From positions 10,765 through 41,909 of the forward strand of contig FR894076.1 in the NCBI GenBank assembly GCA_000434115.1: 31,145 bases of DNA, given 5' to 3'. This DNA is from Roseburia sp. CAG:309. GTDB lineage: Bacteria; Bacillota; Clostridia; Lachnospirales; Lachnospiraceae. Positions 15,718 through 23,369 of this stretch are shown here, in pieces; position 1 is the stretch's first letter, and each line of letters opens with the position of its first letter. The position numbers were made by a program, and so were the translations under genes. Below the pieces are notes generated by a model that saw nothing but the letters and a program-made list of their open reading frames with translations, searched no databases and was not told where the DNA came from.

Positions 15718-16863
15718 TTACACGAAAAACATCTCAAATACGAGATTGCTCACATCGATGCCTTTTGCCGTCAGAAAAAGCCTGTTCTCCTCTCTGGCAG
15801 CCAGTCCCATACCGCATATTTTCTCAATGGTTTTCCCATATCGAAGAGACGCGTCTTCCCCGAATCTTTCTTTGTATTCTTTCAGGGAAACGCCACTCAT
15901 ACACCGCATTCCAAGGATAAAAAATTCGATTTTTTCATCCTCCTCAGAAAGCTGCTCCTCTACAAAAGCCACGGTTTCTCTTTCTCCAAGTTTTTCCAAA
16001 TATACAGTCATATCCGTCTCGTTTTTCAGACGAAACTTTCCGATTTTCGAGCTCGCCCCAAGTCCCACACCAAGGTAATCCTCTCCGGTCCAGTATTTGG
16101 TGTTATGCCGGCTCTCATATCCCGGAAGAGCATAATTGGATATCTCGTAGCGCGCATACCCTCTGTCGGCAAGCATCTGCTGCGTCATCTCATACATTTT
16201 CCGGTCTGTCTCTTCCTCTACCGGCGGACTATCTTTGTATTTTTCATAAAACGGTGTTCCCTCTTCGATAATCAGACTGTACGAAGAAATATGCTGCGGT
16301 TCCAACGCCAGTATTTCCTGTAGAGAATGCTCATACGAGGCAATTGTCTGTCCGGGGATCGCACTCATCAGATCCACACTCAGATTTGTAAAGCCCGCCT
16401 CTCTCGCCCACAGCACCGCCTGCTTTGCCTGCGAAAACGTATGAATCCTTCCCAAAAGGGCAAGTTCCTTTTCTACGGCTGACTGAATCCCGATACTGAG
16501 ACGATTGATGCCAAGACTGCGGTATGCCCGCAGCGACTGTGCAGTCACCGTTCCCGGATTGCATTCCATCGTAATCTCCGCTTTCGGATTTACCAAAAAT
16601 TTCCTGCTTATTGTCTCTAAAATACTTCCCAGCTGCCGCTCTGAAAGCAGACTCGGAGTCCCACCGCCAAAGTAGATCGTATCTACTTCCGTGGGAGACT
16701 CCGGCAGTTTAAACGGATTCCGGATTTCCTGCTGCAATGCTTTCACATAGCTTTCCGTTTTCCGGCAATCCGTGTCTGTTTTCAAGGGAAATGACAGGAA
16801 ATCACAGTAATTACACTTTTTTACACAAAAAGGAACATGCACATAAATTCCCAAGGATCCCAT
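15718..16863 (-). CDS. hemW: Radical SAM protein HemW (coproporphyrinogen III oxidase-like, heme chaperone family)
   Basis: About 381 residues. The N-terminal signature IYVHVPFCVKKCNYCDF has the CxxxCxxC site for the radical SAM [4Fe-4S] cluster plus the extra cysteine typical of HemN/HemW proteins. YFGGGTPSLL, ECNPGT, RLSIGIQS and the HemW-type C-terminal region follow. HemW homologues are now regarded as heme-binding chaperones rather than true coproporphyrinogen dehydrogenases. I place the start at the ATG at 16863, one base after the lepA stop codon, with GAGGA upstream; an in-frame ATG at 16878 overlapping lepA by 14 bp has no good ribosome site. The gene follows lepA in an apparent operon, a common pairing in Firmicutes. 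Confidence 0.92.
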   Translation of the reverse strand: MGSLGIYVHVPFCVKKCNYCDFLSFPLKTDTDCRKTESYVKALQQEIRNPFKLPESPTEVDTIYFGGGTPSLLSERQLGSILETISRKFLVNPKAEITMECNPGTVTAQSLRAYRSLGINRLSIGIQSAVEKELALLGRIHTFSQAKQAVLWAREAGFTNLSVDLMSAIPGQTIASYEHSLQEILALEPQHISSYSLIIEEGTPFYEKYKDSPPVEEETDRKMYEMTQQMLADRGYARYEISNYALPGYESRHNTKYWTGEDYLGVGLGASSKIGKFRLKNETDMTVYLEKLGERETVAFVEEQLSEEDEKIEFFILGMRCMSGVSLKEYKERFGEDASLRYGKTIEKICGMGLAAREENRLFLTAKGIDVSNLVFEMFFV

Positions 16864-16864
16864 A

Positions 16865-18682
16865 TCAGTTTTCCTCATCCAATTTCAAAACGCTCATAAA
16901 TGCCTTCTGCGGAATCTCTACATTTCCGATCTGACGCATACGTTTCTTTCCTTCTTTCTGCTTCTCCAACAGTTTCTTTTTACGTGAAATATCACCGCCA
17001 TAACATTTGGCAAGGACATCTTTCCGCACGGCTTTTACCGTCTCGCGGGCAATGATCTTATTGCCGATCGCTGCCTGCACCGGAATTTCAAACAAATGTC
17101 TCGGAATCTCCTGTTTGAGTTTCTCACACATCTTTCTTCCGCGCTCATATGCCGTACTTTCGTGTACAATAAACGAAAGGGCATCCACCTCTTCTTTATT
17201 GATCAGTATATTTAACTTCACCAGGCTGGACGGTTCATAGCCCTTCATCTCATAGTCAAATGACGCATATCCTCGTGAACGCGATTTCAGGGAATCAAAG
17301 AAATCATAAATAATCTCGTTGAGCGGCAGTACGTATTTGAGAAGCGCTCTTGTCTCTTCCATGTACTCCATTCCCAGATATACTCCACGCCGTTCCTGAC
17401 AAAGAGTCATAATTGCTCCGACAAACTCTGTCGTAACCATGATCTCTGCATTTACAACCGGTTCTTCCATATGTTCGATCTCGGACGGATCCGGAAGATT
17501 GGAAGGATTGGTCACTTCGACCATCTCACCATTGGTCTTGTACACATGATATACAACACCCGGTGCCGTTGTCACAAGATCCAGATTATATTCTCTCTCC
17601 AGTCTTTCCTGAATGACTTCCAGATGAAGCAGTCCCAAAAATCCACATCGGAATCCAAATCCCAGCGCGATTGAAGTCTCTGCCTCAAACTGAAGCGCTG
17701 CATCGTTTAACTGTAATTTTTCCAAAGCATCCCGCAGATCCTGATATTTGGCACCATCTGCCGGATACAGTCCACAGTATACCATCGGCTGTACTTTTTT
17801 ATACCCCGGAAGTGCCTCTTCACATGGATTATCCACCGTCGTTACAGTATCTCCGACACGCGTTCCCTCTACATTTTTCAGGCTTGCCGTAATATATCCA
17901 ACCATTCCGGCGGACAGCTCTTCACACGGAATGAACTGACCGGCACCAAACGTACCGACTTCCACTACCTCTTCTTCCATTCCTGTCGCCATCATCCGTA
18001 TCTTCGTTCCCTTTTTCACGGTTCCATCGAAAATACGGCAGAAAATAATAACACCCTTATAAGAATCATAAATCGAGTCAAATATAAGTGCTTTCAGCGG
18101 TGCGTTTTCATCTCCCTGAGGTGCCGGAATCTTCTGCACGATCTGCTCCAGCACTTCCTCAATGTTGGTTCCCATCTTCGCGGAGATCAATGGCGCATCT
18201 TCCGCCTCAATCCCAATCACATCTTCAATCTCTGCTTTTACCCGCTCCGGCTCTGCACTTGGCAGGTCAATTTTATTGATGACCGGCATAATTTCCAGAT
18301 CATGGTCAATCGCCAGATAACAGTTTGCCAGTGTCTGAGCTTCAATTCCCTGTGCCGCATCCACGATCAGGATCGCGCCCTCACAAGCTGCCAGACTTCG
18401 TGATACTTCATAATTAAAATCGACATGTCCCGGCGTATCGATCAGATTGAAAATATATTCTTCACCATCCTTTGCCTTATACACGATTCGTACCGTCTGT
18501 GCTTTGATCGTAATCCCACGTTCACGCTCCAATTCCATATTATCAAGGACCTGCGCCTGCATTTCGCGTTCTGTCAAAAGTCCTGTTTTTTCTATTATTC
18601 GATCTGCCAGAGTAGATTTCCCATGGTCAATATGGGCAATGATACAAAAATTTCGAATGTTACTCTTTTTTATTTCTGACAT
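16865..18682 (-). CDS. lepA: Elongation factor 4 (LepA), ribosome back-translocating GTPase
   Basis: 605 residues, the usual LepA length. Translation-factor GTPase motifs are present: G1 AHIDHGKST (about 16-24), G2 RERGITI, G3 DTPGHVDF, G4 NKIDLP and SAKMG. Domains II, III and V follow, with the LepA-specific C-terminal domain (SFIVHESTAYERGRKM, GNKIIARETVKAVRKDVLAK, GGDISRKKKLLEKQKEGKKR). LepA acts on the ribosome during initiation or stress-stalled elongation. AAGGA precedes the ATG at 18682. hemW follows directly. An extended -10 promoter lies about 40 bp upstream. Confidence 0.98.
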   Translation of the reverse strand: MSEIKKSNIRNFCIIAHIDHGKSTLADRIIEKTGLLTEREMQAQVLDNMELERERGITIKAQTVRIVYKAKDGEEYIFNLIDTPGHVDFNYEVSRSLAACEGAILIVDAAQGIEAQTLANCYLAIDHDLEIMPVINKIDLPSAEPERVKAEIEDVIGIEAEDAPLISAKMGTNIEEVLEQIVQKIPAPQGDENAPLKALIFDSIYDSYKGVIIFCRIFDGTVKKGTKIRMMATGMEEEVVEVGTFGAGQFIPCEELSAGMVGYITASLKNVEGTRVGDTVTTVDNPCEEALPGYKKVQPMVYCGLYPADGAKYQDLRDALEKLQLNDAALQFEAETSIALGFGFRCGFLGLLHLEVIQERLEREYNLDLVTTAPGVVYHVYKTNGEMVEVTNPSNLPDPSEIEHMEEPVVNAEIMVTTEFVGAIMTLCQERRGVYLGMEYMEETRALLKYVLPLNEIIYDFFDSLKSRSRGYASFDYEMKGYEPSSLVKLNILINKEEVDALSFIVHESTAYERGRKMCEKLKQEIPRHLFEIPVQAAIGNKIIARETVKAVRKDVLAKCYGGDISRKKKLLEKQKEGKKRMRQIGNVEIPQKAFMSVLKLDEEN

Positions 18683-18721
18683 AATTTACCATTTTCCTTC
18701 CATTGAATATTCTTATGGACA

Positions 18722-18730
18722 AGTATATCA
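18722..18730 (-). promoter_or_regulatory. Extended -10 promoter element for lepA-hemW
   Basis: On the minus strand TGATATACT has the TGn extension plus a five-of-six -10 hexamer, about 40 bp upstream of the lepA ATG. No good -35 is seen at 17 bp, as is common for extended -10 promoters. Predicted only. Confidence 0.4.
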
Positions 18731-18758
18731 TAAAAAGAAAGGAAATTCTACAGCGAAA

Positions 18759-20405
18759 TTAATAAAAGTCCGCTTTAACTTTTCCTGTTTTTTCCCATAA
18801 GCCGGAAGAAATTTTCAAATGCAGCACCGGACGGACAAGGAGAAATTCGGAATTTACACCTACCCCCTGACGCCCTACATTTCCTTCACTCCACACACAG
18901 GCAGCATTGTTTGCCACGCGGTTCTGTGACACAGAACGAAGCCACCATATCTCCGCTTCCTCCGGATCCGGCAGTTCCTGAAGATCCAGCATATCGCTTT
19001 CTGCATCCAGGGCATATGTCGTCCCCGTTGCCAGTCTTGTGTCCACCGATTCCGTGGGATCCGGGTTAAAACCATAGGCCTCTTCCATGACTTCCTCACA
19101 GGAAAGAAGATATATTTTATCGGATGTTGGATCCATCTCATTTCCGTGCGCAGCCGTCTGTACGGTTGTCGTTATAATTGCCTTTTGTTCTTCATCGGAA
19201 AATGCCTCATTCAAAAAAGTCTCATTCAGCCACTTTCGCAGTGAACAGTCTTTCCAATTCACTTTCGTATCTTCCGTATGATACCTCTGCCAATCAAGTC
19301 CCTGATCGGCGAGCAAAAAGGCATCCTCTCCATTTACGGCTAAAACCCTCCACCTTATCGGCTGCTTTTTATCTTTTTTGTCTGTCTTTCCATCGCCATT
19401 GGTATCTTCCTGCCAGTAATTTCCAAAATATACACTATCCCACAAAACATAATCTCCACTCATTTGGGGATTCTCAAGCTGTTCACTTTCGTTTTGATAA
19501 ATATCCCACACCGCTTTCACGCTTTCTGCTTTTTCCCAGTTTTCTGAAGTGATACGAATATGAAGAACCGGGCGCACACCAACACTTTTTACCTCTACCG
19601 GTGCATCTGTATATACCTCCCCATTATCTTCAACACAACATGCCTCATCATTGCTCAGTTCTCCGGGACTCCGCAGCCACCAATATTCACTTTCACCCGG
19701 TTCTGCCAGATCTGTTTTCTCGACTTTATCCAGATCTCCGGATTCTACCGCCGCCTGCACAGCATACTGTGTCGCAGCCGTCACTCTGGTTTGGGTTGGC
19801 GAAAGGGCATCATCATAAAATCCATAAAATTTATTTTTGACGTCTTCATAGGACAACAGGTACACTTTGTCCGTTGTATCATGTTTGCCCTTTTCTTTGA
19901 CCCAGTCTAACATATGATCCACAACGACATTTGAAACTTTTACCGGCTGAATATCTGCCTGCTCCTTGTCCGTAAACGCCTCCTGCAAAAAAGACTCATT
20001 CAGCCACTTTCGCAGCGAGCAGTTTTTCCATTCAATGTCCCCTTTTTTGTTATGATATGGCTGATACGCCAGATTCCGGTCAGCCAGCAAAAACACATCC
20101 TCTCCGTCCACCGAGAGAACTCTCCATTTTATTGGCTGCGTTTCATCTTCGTAGTCAATCTTTCCATCCCCATTCGTGTCATCCTGCCAGTATTTTCCAA
20201 AATAAACACAATCCCATGTCGTTATACCGTTTTGCGCCTGAGGATTACTGATTCCATGATAGGTTTCTTTCCGGAGTTTTACGTGGTCTGCCTGTCCATT
20301 TAATGCCTGAAACAAAAAATAGGTAACAGCAATAATACCCCCTGCCACTCCCGCTATGATCGTTATCCATCGAATCTTTCTTTGTTTCAATTTCATTCCT
20401 CCCAT
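18759..20405 (-). CDS. Membrane-anchored protein with two DUF6273-like modules, each with an EF-hand-like loop
   Basis: 548 residues. A basic N-terminus and one hydrophobic segment (about 11-33) predict a signal anchor with the rest outside the cell. The remainder is a tandem duplication of a module of about 220 residues (about 63-286 and 320-536). In each copy the order is W.SVYFG or W.CVYFG, a calcium-loop-like DTNGDGK.D (76-87 and 335-346), WRVL..(D/N)GED.FLLAD, a CSLRKWLNE.FL..AF segment, (K)(V/I)YLLS.E, a WWLRS motif and finally RPVLH(I/L). This resembles DUF6273, a lectin-like module of uncharacterised function. The ATG at 20405 has no strong ribosome site, whereas the ATG at 20396 has GGGAGG almost touching it, so the exact start is uncertain. 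A consensus promoter lies upstream. Single-gene unit. Confidence 0.8.
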   Translation of the reverse strand: MGGMKLKQRKIRWITIIAGVAGGIIAVTYFLFQALNGQADHVKLRKETYHGISNPQAQNGITTWDCVYFGKYWQDDTNGDGKIDYEDETQPIKWRVLSVDGEDVFLLADRNLAYQPYHNKKGDIEWKNCSLRKWLNESFLQEAFTDKEQADIQPVKVSNVVVDHMLDWVKEKGKHDTTDKVYLLSYEDVKNKFYGFYDDALSPTQTRVTAATQYAVQAAVESGDLDKVEKTDLAEPGESEYWWLRSPGELSNDEACCVEDNGEVYTDAPVEVKSVGVRPVLHIRITSENWEKAESVKAVWDIYQNESEQLENPQMSGDYVLWDSVYFGNYWQEDTNGDGKTDKKDKKQPIRWRVLAVNGEDAFLLADQGLDWQRYHTEDTKVNWKDCSLRKWLNETFLNEAFSDEEQKAIITTTVQTAAHGNEMDPTSDKIYLLSCEEVMEEAYGFNPDPTESVDTRLATGTTYALDAESDMLDLQELPDPEEAEIWWLRSVSQNRVANNAACVWSEGNVGRQGVGVNSEFLLVRPVLHLKISSGLWEKTGKVKADFY

Positions 20406-20461
20406 CTCTGATATTTTTTACTTTCTTTGTCAATACATACATTATACTTTCCGTCAACACC

Positions 20462-20491
20462 ATTATATAATTTTATGTAAATATTTGTCAA
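20462..20491 (-). promoter_or_regulatory. Consensus sigma-A promoter for the DUF6273-like gene
   Basis: On the minus strand a perfect TTGACA (20486-20491) and a perfect TATAAT (20462-20467) are 18 bp apart, about 57 bp upstream of the first ATG. This is the best match to consensus in the window and suggests strong basal transcription. Confidence 0.7.
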
Positions 20492-20570
20492 GACCATAAT
20501 GCAGCTTATTTTTCTTTCTGTTAAATTGGGATTTTCTAAAAAATAACAGCCCGATCCCTGCTCATTTTAC

Positions 20571-20599
20571 TTGCACTTTTCCTTCATTTGATGTAGAAT
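20571..20599 (+). promoter_or_regulatory. Sigma-A-like promoter for the Big2 secreted-protein gene
   Basis: TTGCAC (20571-20576) and TAGAAT (20594-20599) are separated by 17 bp, about 78 bp upstream of the chosen ATG. The leader downstream holds an imperfect stem (AAGGTTTCAA near 20608 with TTGAAAACCTT ending at 20644, one bulged base). The remaining intergenic space between the divergent genes (20492-20570) shows nothing else I can name. Confidence 0.5.
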
Positions 20600-20676
20600 G
20601 ATGCCATAAGGTTTCAAAGGCATTTGCCATAAGTTGAAAACCTTCCAAAAACATAAATTAAGAAAGGATAATGATT

Positions 20677-21480
20677 ATGAAGTTGATAAAAAGAAGCATT
20701 TCTCTTACTTTAATCGCAGCTTTCCTTATTACCGGAATGCCGGGCGTGGTTCCTGCACAGGAAACACAGGCTGCTGCGCGTTTGAGTAAAAGATCCGTAA
20801 CATTAACCGTTGGAAAAAGTACGACACTGCGTGTCAAAGGAACAACTGAAAAAATTGTGTGGCGTTCCACAAAAAAATCCGTAGCTTCCGTAAATTCCAA
20901 AGGAAAAGTCGTTGCTAAGAAACTTGGAAGAGCCCGTATCTGTGCTAAATTTTCGGGAAAGAAACTGTTCTGTAATGTAACGGTAACCGGTTCTTCCGCA
21001 GACACCAAAGCCGGCGGCAGATTGAATCCGCTTTCCGCCTATAAAGAACATACTATCAATTATTATGATGATGGGAAAAAGATCGGTACGTTTAAGATCA
21101 AATTGAATTCCTTTCTTTCCGGCGAGAATGCAAGCGAAAAGATCTTGTCGAATCCGGAAAACCTGAAACCTACCAATTCACAGGAATACATTTATTTCCA
21201 GTTTAATGTGAAATATGTATCCGGAACCGAAGTGGTAGATTTGAAAGACGTATTTAGCTACTATTATAATATCTTTGATTCCACCGGGACAAAGCAATTG
21301 GAAAATATTGACTGGGGATTCTTCTTTGAACTGATGGAAGATCTCAGTGATGTATCTCTTTCCCCGGGTCAGTCAAGCAAATGTTCGAAAGCGATACTGG
21401 TAAGTAAAGGAAACACTCCGGTTTTGTATCGAATCCGTACCGGACGTACTTCTTACACCTGGTTTACCACAAAAAAATAA
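20677..21480 (+). CDS. Secreted Big2 (Ig-like) domain protein with a DUF4352-like C-terminal region
   Basis: About 267 residues. A signal peptide (MKLIKRSISLTLIAAFLIT, likely cleaved after TQAAA) is followed by a small Ig-like group 2 domain (about 36-105: LSKRSVTLTVGKSTTLRVKG, IVWRSTKKSVASVNSKGKVVAKKLG, ARICAKFSGKKLFCNVTVTG). The C-terminal part (about 120-267) looks like an all-beta module of the DUF4352 kind (IGTFKIKLNSF, EYIYFQFNVKYVSGTEVVDL), but this is tentative. I chose the ATG at 20677 because AAAGGA lies 8 bp upstream; the in-frame ATG at 20671 is too close to it. It is one of only two plus-strand genes, divergent from the DUF6273-like gene and convergent with sigE, and ends at a hairpin terminator. 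Substrate or partner unknown. Confidence 0.8.
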   Translation: MKLIKRSISLTLIAAFLITGMPGVVPAQETQAAARLSKRSVTLTVGKSTTLRVKGTTEKIVWRSTKKSVASVNSKGKVVAKKLGRARICAKFSGKKLFCNVTVTGSSADTKAGGRLNPLSAYKEHTINYYDDGKKIGTFKIKLNSFLSGENASEKILSNPENLKPTNSQEYIYFQFNVKYVSGTEVVDLKDVFSYYYNIFDSTGTKQLENIDWGFFFELMEDLSDVSLSPGQSSKCSKAILVSKGNTPVLYRIRTGRTSYTWFTTKK

Positions 21481-21490
21481 TGAATATCAC

Positions 21491-21519
21491 AAAGGGCTGC
21501 CAATAATTGACAGCCCTTT
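21491..21519. terminator. Bidirectional hairpin terminator between the Big2 gene and sigE
   Basis: AAAGGGCTG and CAGCCCTTT form a perfect 9-bp stem around CCAATAATTGA, which itself can add three pairs. It lies between two convergent genes (stops at 21480 and 21554), so it can serve both. The plus strand ends in TTTACTTCT; the minus strand has TTTGTGATATTCATT before a longer T-run, so the T-tract is better on the minus side. Confidence 0.75.
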
Positions 21520-21553
21520 ACTTCTCAACGCCGTTTTCTAACGCCCCATCTGT

Positions 21554-22303
21554 TTAATGCTCTCCCTCCAGACGGAGCATTTCCTTCTTAAGGCGTTTCA
21601 TTATCTTCTTTTCAAGCCTTGATATGTAACTTTGGGAAATTCCCATGCAGTCAGCAACTTCTTTCTGTGTTTTTTCACCCCCTTCGTAATCCGCAAGTCC
21701 AAACCGCATATGAATGATCTTACGTTCCCTCTCACTTAATGTCGAAAGTGCTTTCTTTAATAACTTGATATCCACCTCCCTCTCAATATCTTTGTAAATA
21801 ATATCTTCACTCGTCCCCAGAATGTCGGAAAGCAGAAGTTCATTGCCGTCCCAGTCCACATTCAGCGGTTCATCGATGGAGACTTCCATTTTAATCTTAC
21901 TGTTTCTCCTCAGATACATCAAAATTTCATTTTCAATGCAGCGGGAAGCATAGGTCGCCAGCTTTATCTTCTTATCTGCACGAAAGGTATTGATTGCCTT
22001 GATCAAGCCGATGGTCCCGATTGAAATCAGATCCTCGACCCCTACCCCGGTATTGTCAAACTTTTTTGCAATGTAGACAACCAACCGCAAATTGTGCTCT
22101 ACCAACTTGTTTTTTGCCGCTTCCGAGTCCTCACCGGATAATTTTTCGATACAGGATGCTTCCTCTTCTGCATCGAGTGGTGCCGGCAGAATCTCCGCGC
22201 CGCCGATATAATGAATATCACCTCCTTGATGAAATAACATACTTTTCCAGTCCTGCATCATACGAAACTGAAACCGATTTGGCATTGACAACCGCAATAA
22301 CAT
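21554..22303 (-). CDS. sigE: Sporulation RNA polymerase sigma factor E (pro-sigma-E)
   Basis: 249 residues. Sigma-E directs early mother-cell transcription during endospore formation and is made as an inactive precursor. The N-terminus (about 1-31) is a hydrophobic/basic pro-sequence ending just before HYIGGAEILPAPLDAEEE, which aligns with the Bacillus subtilis YYIGGSEALPPPL region where SpoIIGA cuts. Regions 2.1-2.4 follow (KLVEHNLRLVVYIAKKF, VEDLISIGTIGLIKA, KLATYASRCIENEILMYLRR), then region 4 (LSERERKIIHMRFGL, TQKEVADCMGISQSYISRLEKKIMKRL). AGGAGG lies before the ATG at 22303. It is 20 bp after spoIIGA, forming the spoIIG operon. Unlike B. subtilis, sigG does not follow; a terminator and a convergent gene do. 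Confidence 0.97.
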   Translation of the reverse strand: MLLRLSMPNRFQFRMMQDWKSMLFHQGGDIHYIGGAEILPAPLDAEEEASCIEKLSGEDSEAAKNKLVEHNLRLVVYIAKKFDNTGVGVEDLISIGTIGLIKAINTFRADKKIKLATYASRCIENEILMYLRRNSKIKMEVSIDEPLNVDWDGNELLLSDILGTSEDIIYKDIEREVDIKLLKKALSTLSERERKIIHMRFGLADYEGGEKTQKEVADCMGISQSYISRLEKKIMKRLKKEMLRLEGEH

Positions 22304-22323
22304 GAAAATTCCTCCTAGTCCTT

Positions 22324-23175
22324 TTAATTTTGTTTAAATATCCCGCTATGAAATAAGATGTCAAATCCGGCATCGTTTGACAGGCATTTATCATATATCC
22401 CCAGCCATTCACGATCCTTACTGATTCGTTTCCCGTCTGGCAGCCGGATTTCCATCTTATCCACCAGAATTCCCGGAAGAAAGCCCCGCTCTTCTCCCAC
22501 GGAATGATATGGTATATAACGCAAAAGCAACGTTCCTCTGTTGTTTATCATCCCTTCACTTAGTGCCTCGGAAAGTTCCATTTTCTCTTCCTGCGTGAGA
22601 AGTTTTTGAAACAACTCTTTTGTCACAATGGATACACCTGCGCCGCTTATTGGCTCTGCCAGCCGGTTTCCCGTATCGAAAAAACCAGTCCCCTGTATGC
22701 GTTTTCCGCGCCACTCAAGCCACGTTTCATACATGTACTGTTCCGGCATACGGTTTTCCGACATCCGCCGTACCGCCCTTGCCGCCAATTGTATTCCCAT
22801 GCTTCCTCCCAAAAGAAAAACAAGCGAAATACTATGTAATCCCAAAAGTTCACGAATTCCAAACAATGTTCCGGAGACGGCTGCCGCGGTCAGATAAAAT
22901 CCGATCACACACCGTATATACCCGCGGACATTCATTTTGCCATAAACAAAACGAATCAAAAACGAGGTTCCGGCAACATAGATTAAAATCCAAAGAATCC
23001 ATCTCTTACGAATCCCAAGCATCACAACCAGCACACCAAGCAGCGCCCCCAGCACTGCCCCCGCCACACTCCGTCCGGTAATGGCAGGTCTTTTGCGCCA
23101 GTAATTCAAAATCTGAAACACTTGCAGATTCATAAGAAAATTGACAAAAAAGAAGATATCAATGTATACTTTCAT
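22324..23175 (-). CDS. spoIIGA: Sigma-E processing peptidase SpoIIGA
   Basis: About 283 residues. SpoIIGA is a septal membrane aspartic protease that removes the pro-sequence of sigma-E after a forespore signal. The first half has about five hydrophobic segments (from MKVYIDIFFFVNFLMN to about residue 130). The cytoplasmic half has the catalytic FFDTGNRL motif (D167), followed by SIVTKELF and a C-terminal part like other SpoIIGA proteins (RYIPYHSVGEERGFLPG). I chose the ATG at 23175 because the GAGGA ribosome site is well spaced from it; the ATG at 23184 is too close to that site. A stretched, Spo0A-type promoter lies upstream. sigE follows 20 bp downstream. Confidence 0.93.
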   Translation of the reverse strand: MKVYIDIFFFVNFLMNLQVFQILNYWRKRPAITGRSVAGAVLGALLGVLVVMLGIRKRWILWILIYVAGTSFLIRFVYGKMNVRGYIRCVIGFYLTAAAVSGTLFGIRELLGLHSISLVFLLGGSMGIQLAARAVRRMSENRMPEQYMYETWLEWRGKRIQGTGFFDTGNRLAEPISGAGVSIVTKELFQKLLTQEEKMELSEALSEGMINNRGTLLLRYIPYHSVGEERGFLPGILVDKMEIRLPDGKRISKDREWLGIYDKCLSNDAGFDILFHSGIFKQN

Positions 23176-23216
23176 ACATGTCATTCCTCATTCTTTTTAT
23201 GCTTTTGCATAGTCTT

Positions 23217-23292
23217 ATCATAGCGGATCCCCCGCGATTATTTTGTCAAATCCGGGCGGAAGATTCCTAAAATATTTCCTACCATATCGACA
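23217..23292 (-). promoter_or_regulatory. spoIIG-type promoter with 21-bp spacer and Spo0A-box-like sequences
   Basis: On the minus strand TTGACA (23244-23249) and TATGAT (23217-23222) are 21 bp apart, far from the usual 17; no hexamer fits at 17-18 bp. The plus strand over the -35 reads TTGTCAAA (23243-23250), one base from the Spo0A box TTGTCGAA. TGTCGAT (23286-23292, minus strand) lies near -80, one base from TGTCGAA. The B. subtilis spoIIG promoter has the same plan: consensus hexamers, 22-bp spacer, Spo0A sites near -37 and -87. Binding is inferred. Confidence 0.6.
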
Positions 23293-23303
23293 CCGATAGA
23301 CAG

Positions 23304-23341
23304 AAAAAAAGACTCTTCCCGACAAATAGGGAAAAGTCTTT
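23304..23341 (-). terminator. Intrinsic terminator after the LD-carboxypeptidase gene
   Basis: On the minus strand AAAGACT, TTTCCC, a short loop, GGGAAG and AGTCTTT form a long stem directly followed by a T-run (23304-23310). It lies 29 bp after the gene's stop codon. The loop contains TTGTCGGG, a weaker Spo0A-box-like sequence. The stem insulates the spoIIG promoter from upstream transcription. Confidence 0.85.
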
Positions 23342-23369
23342 ATCTAATTTTGTCAAATGCCGTCAAACC

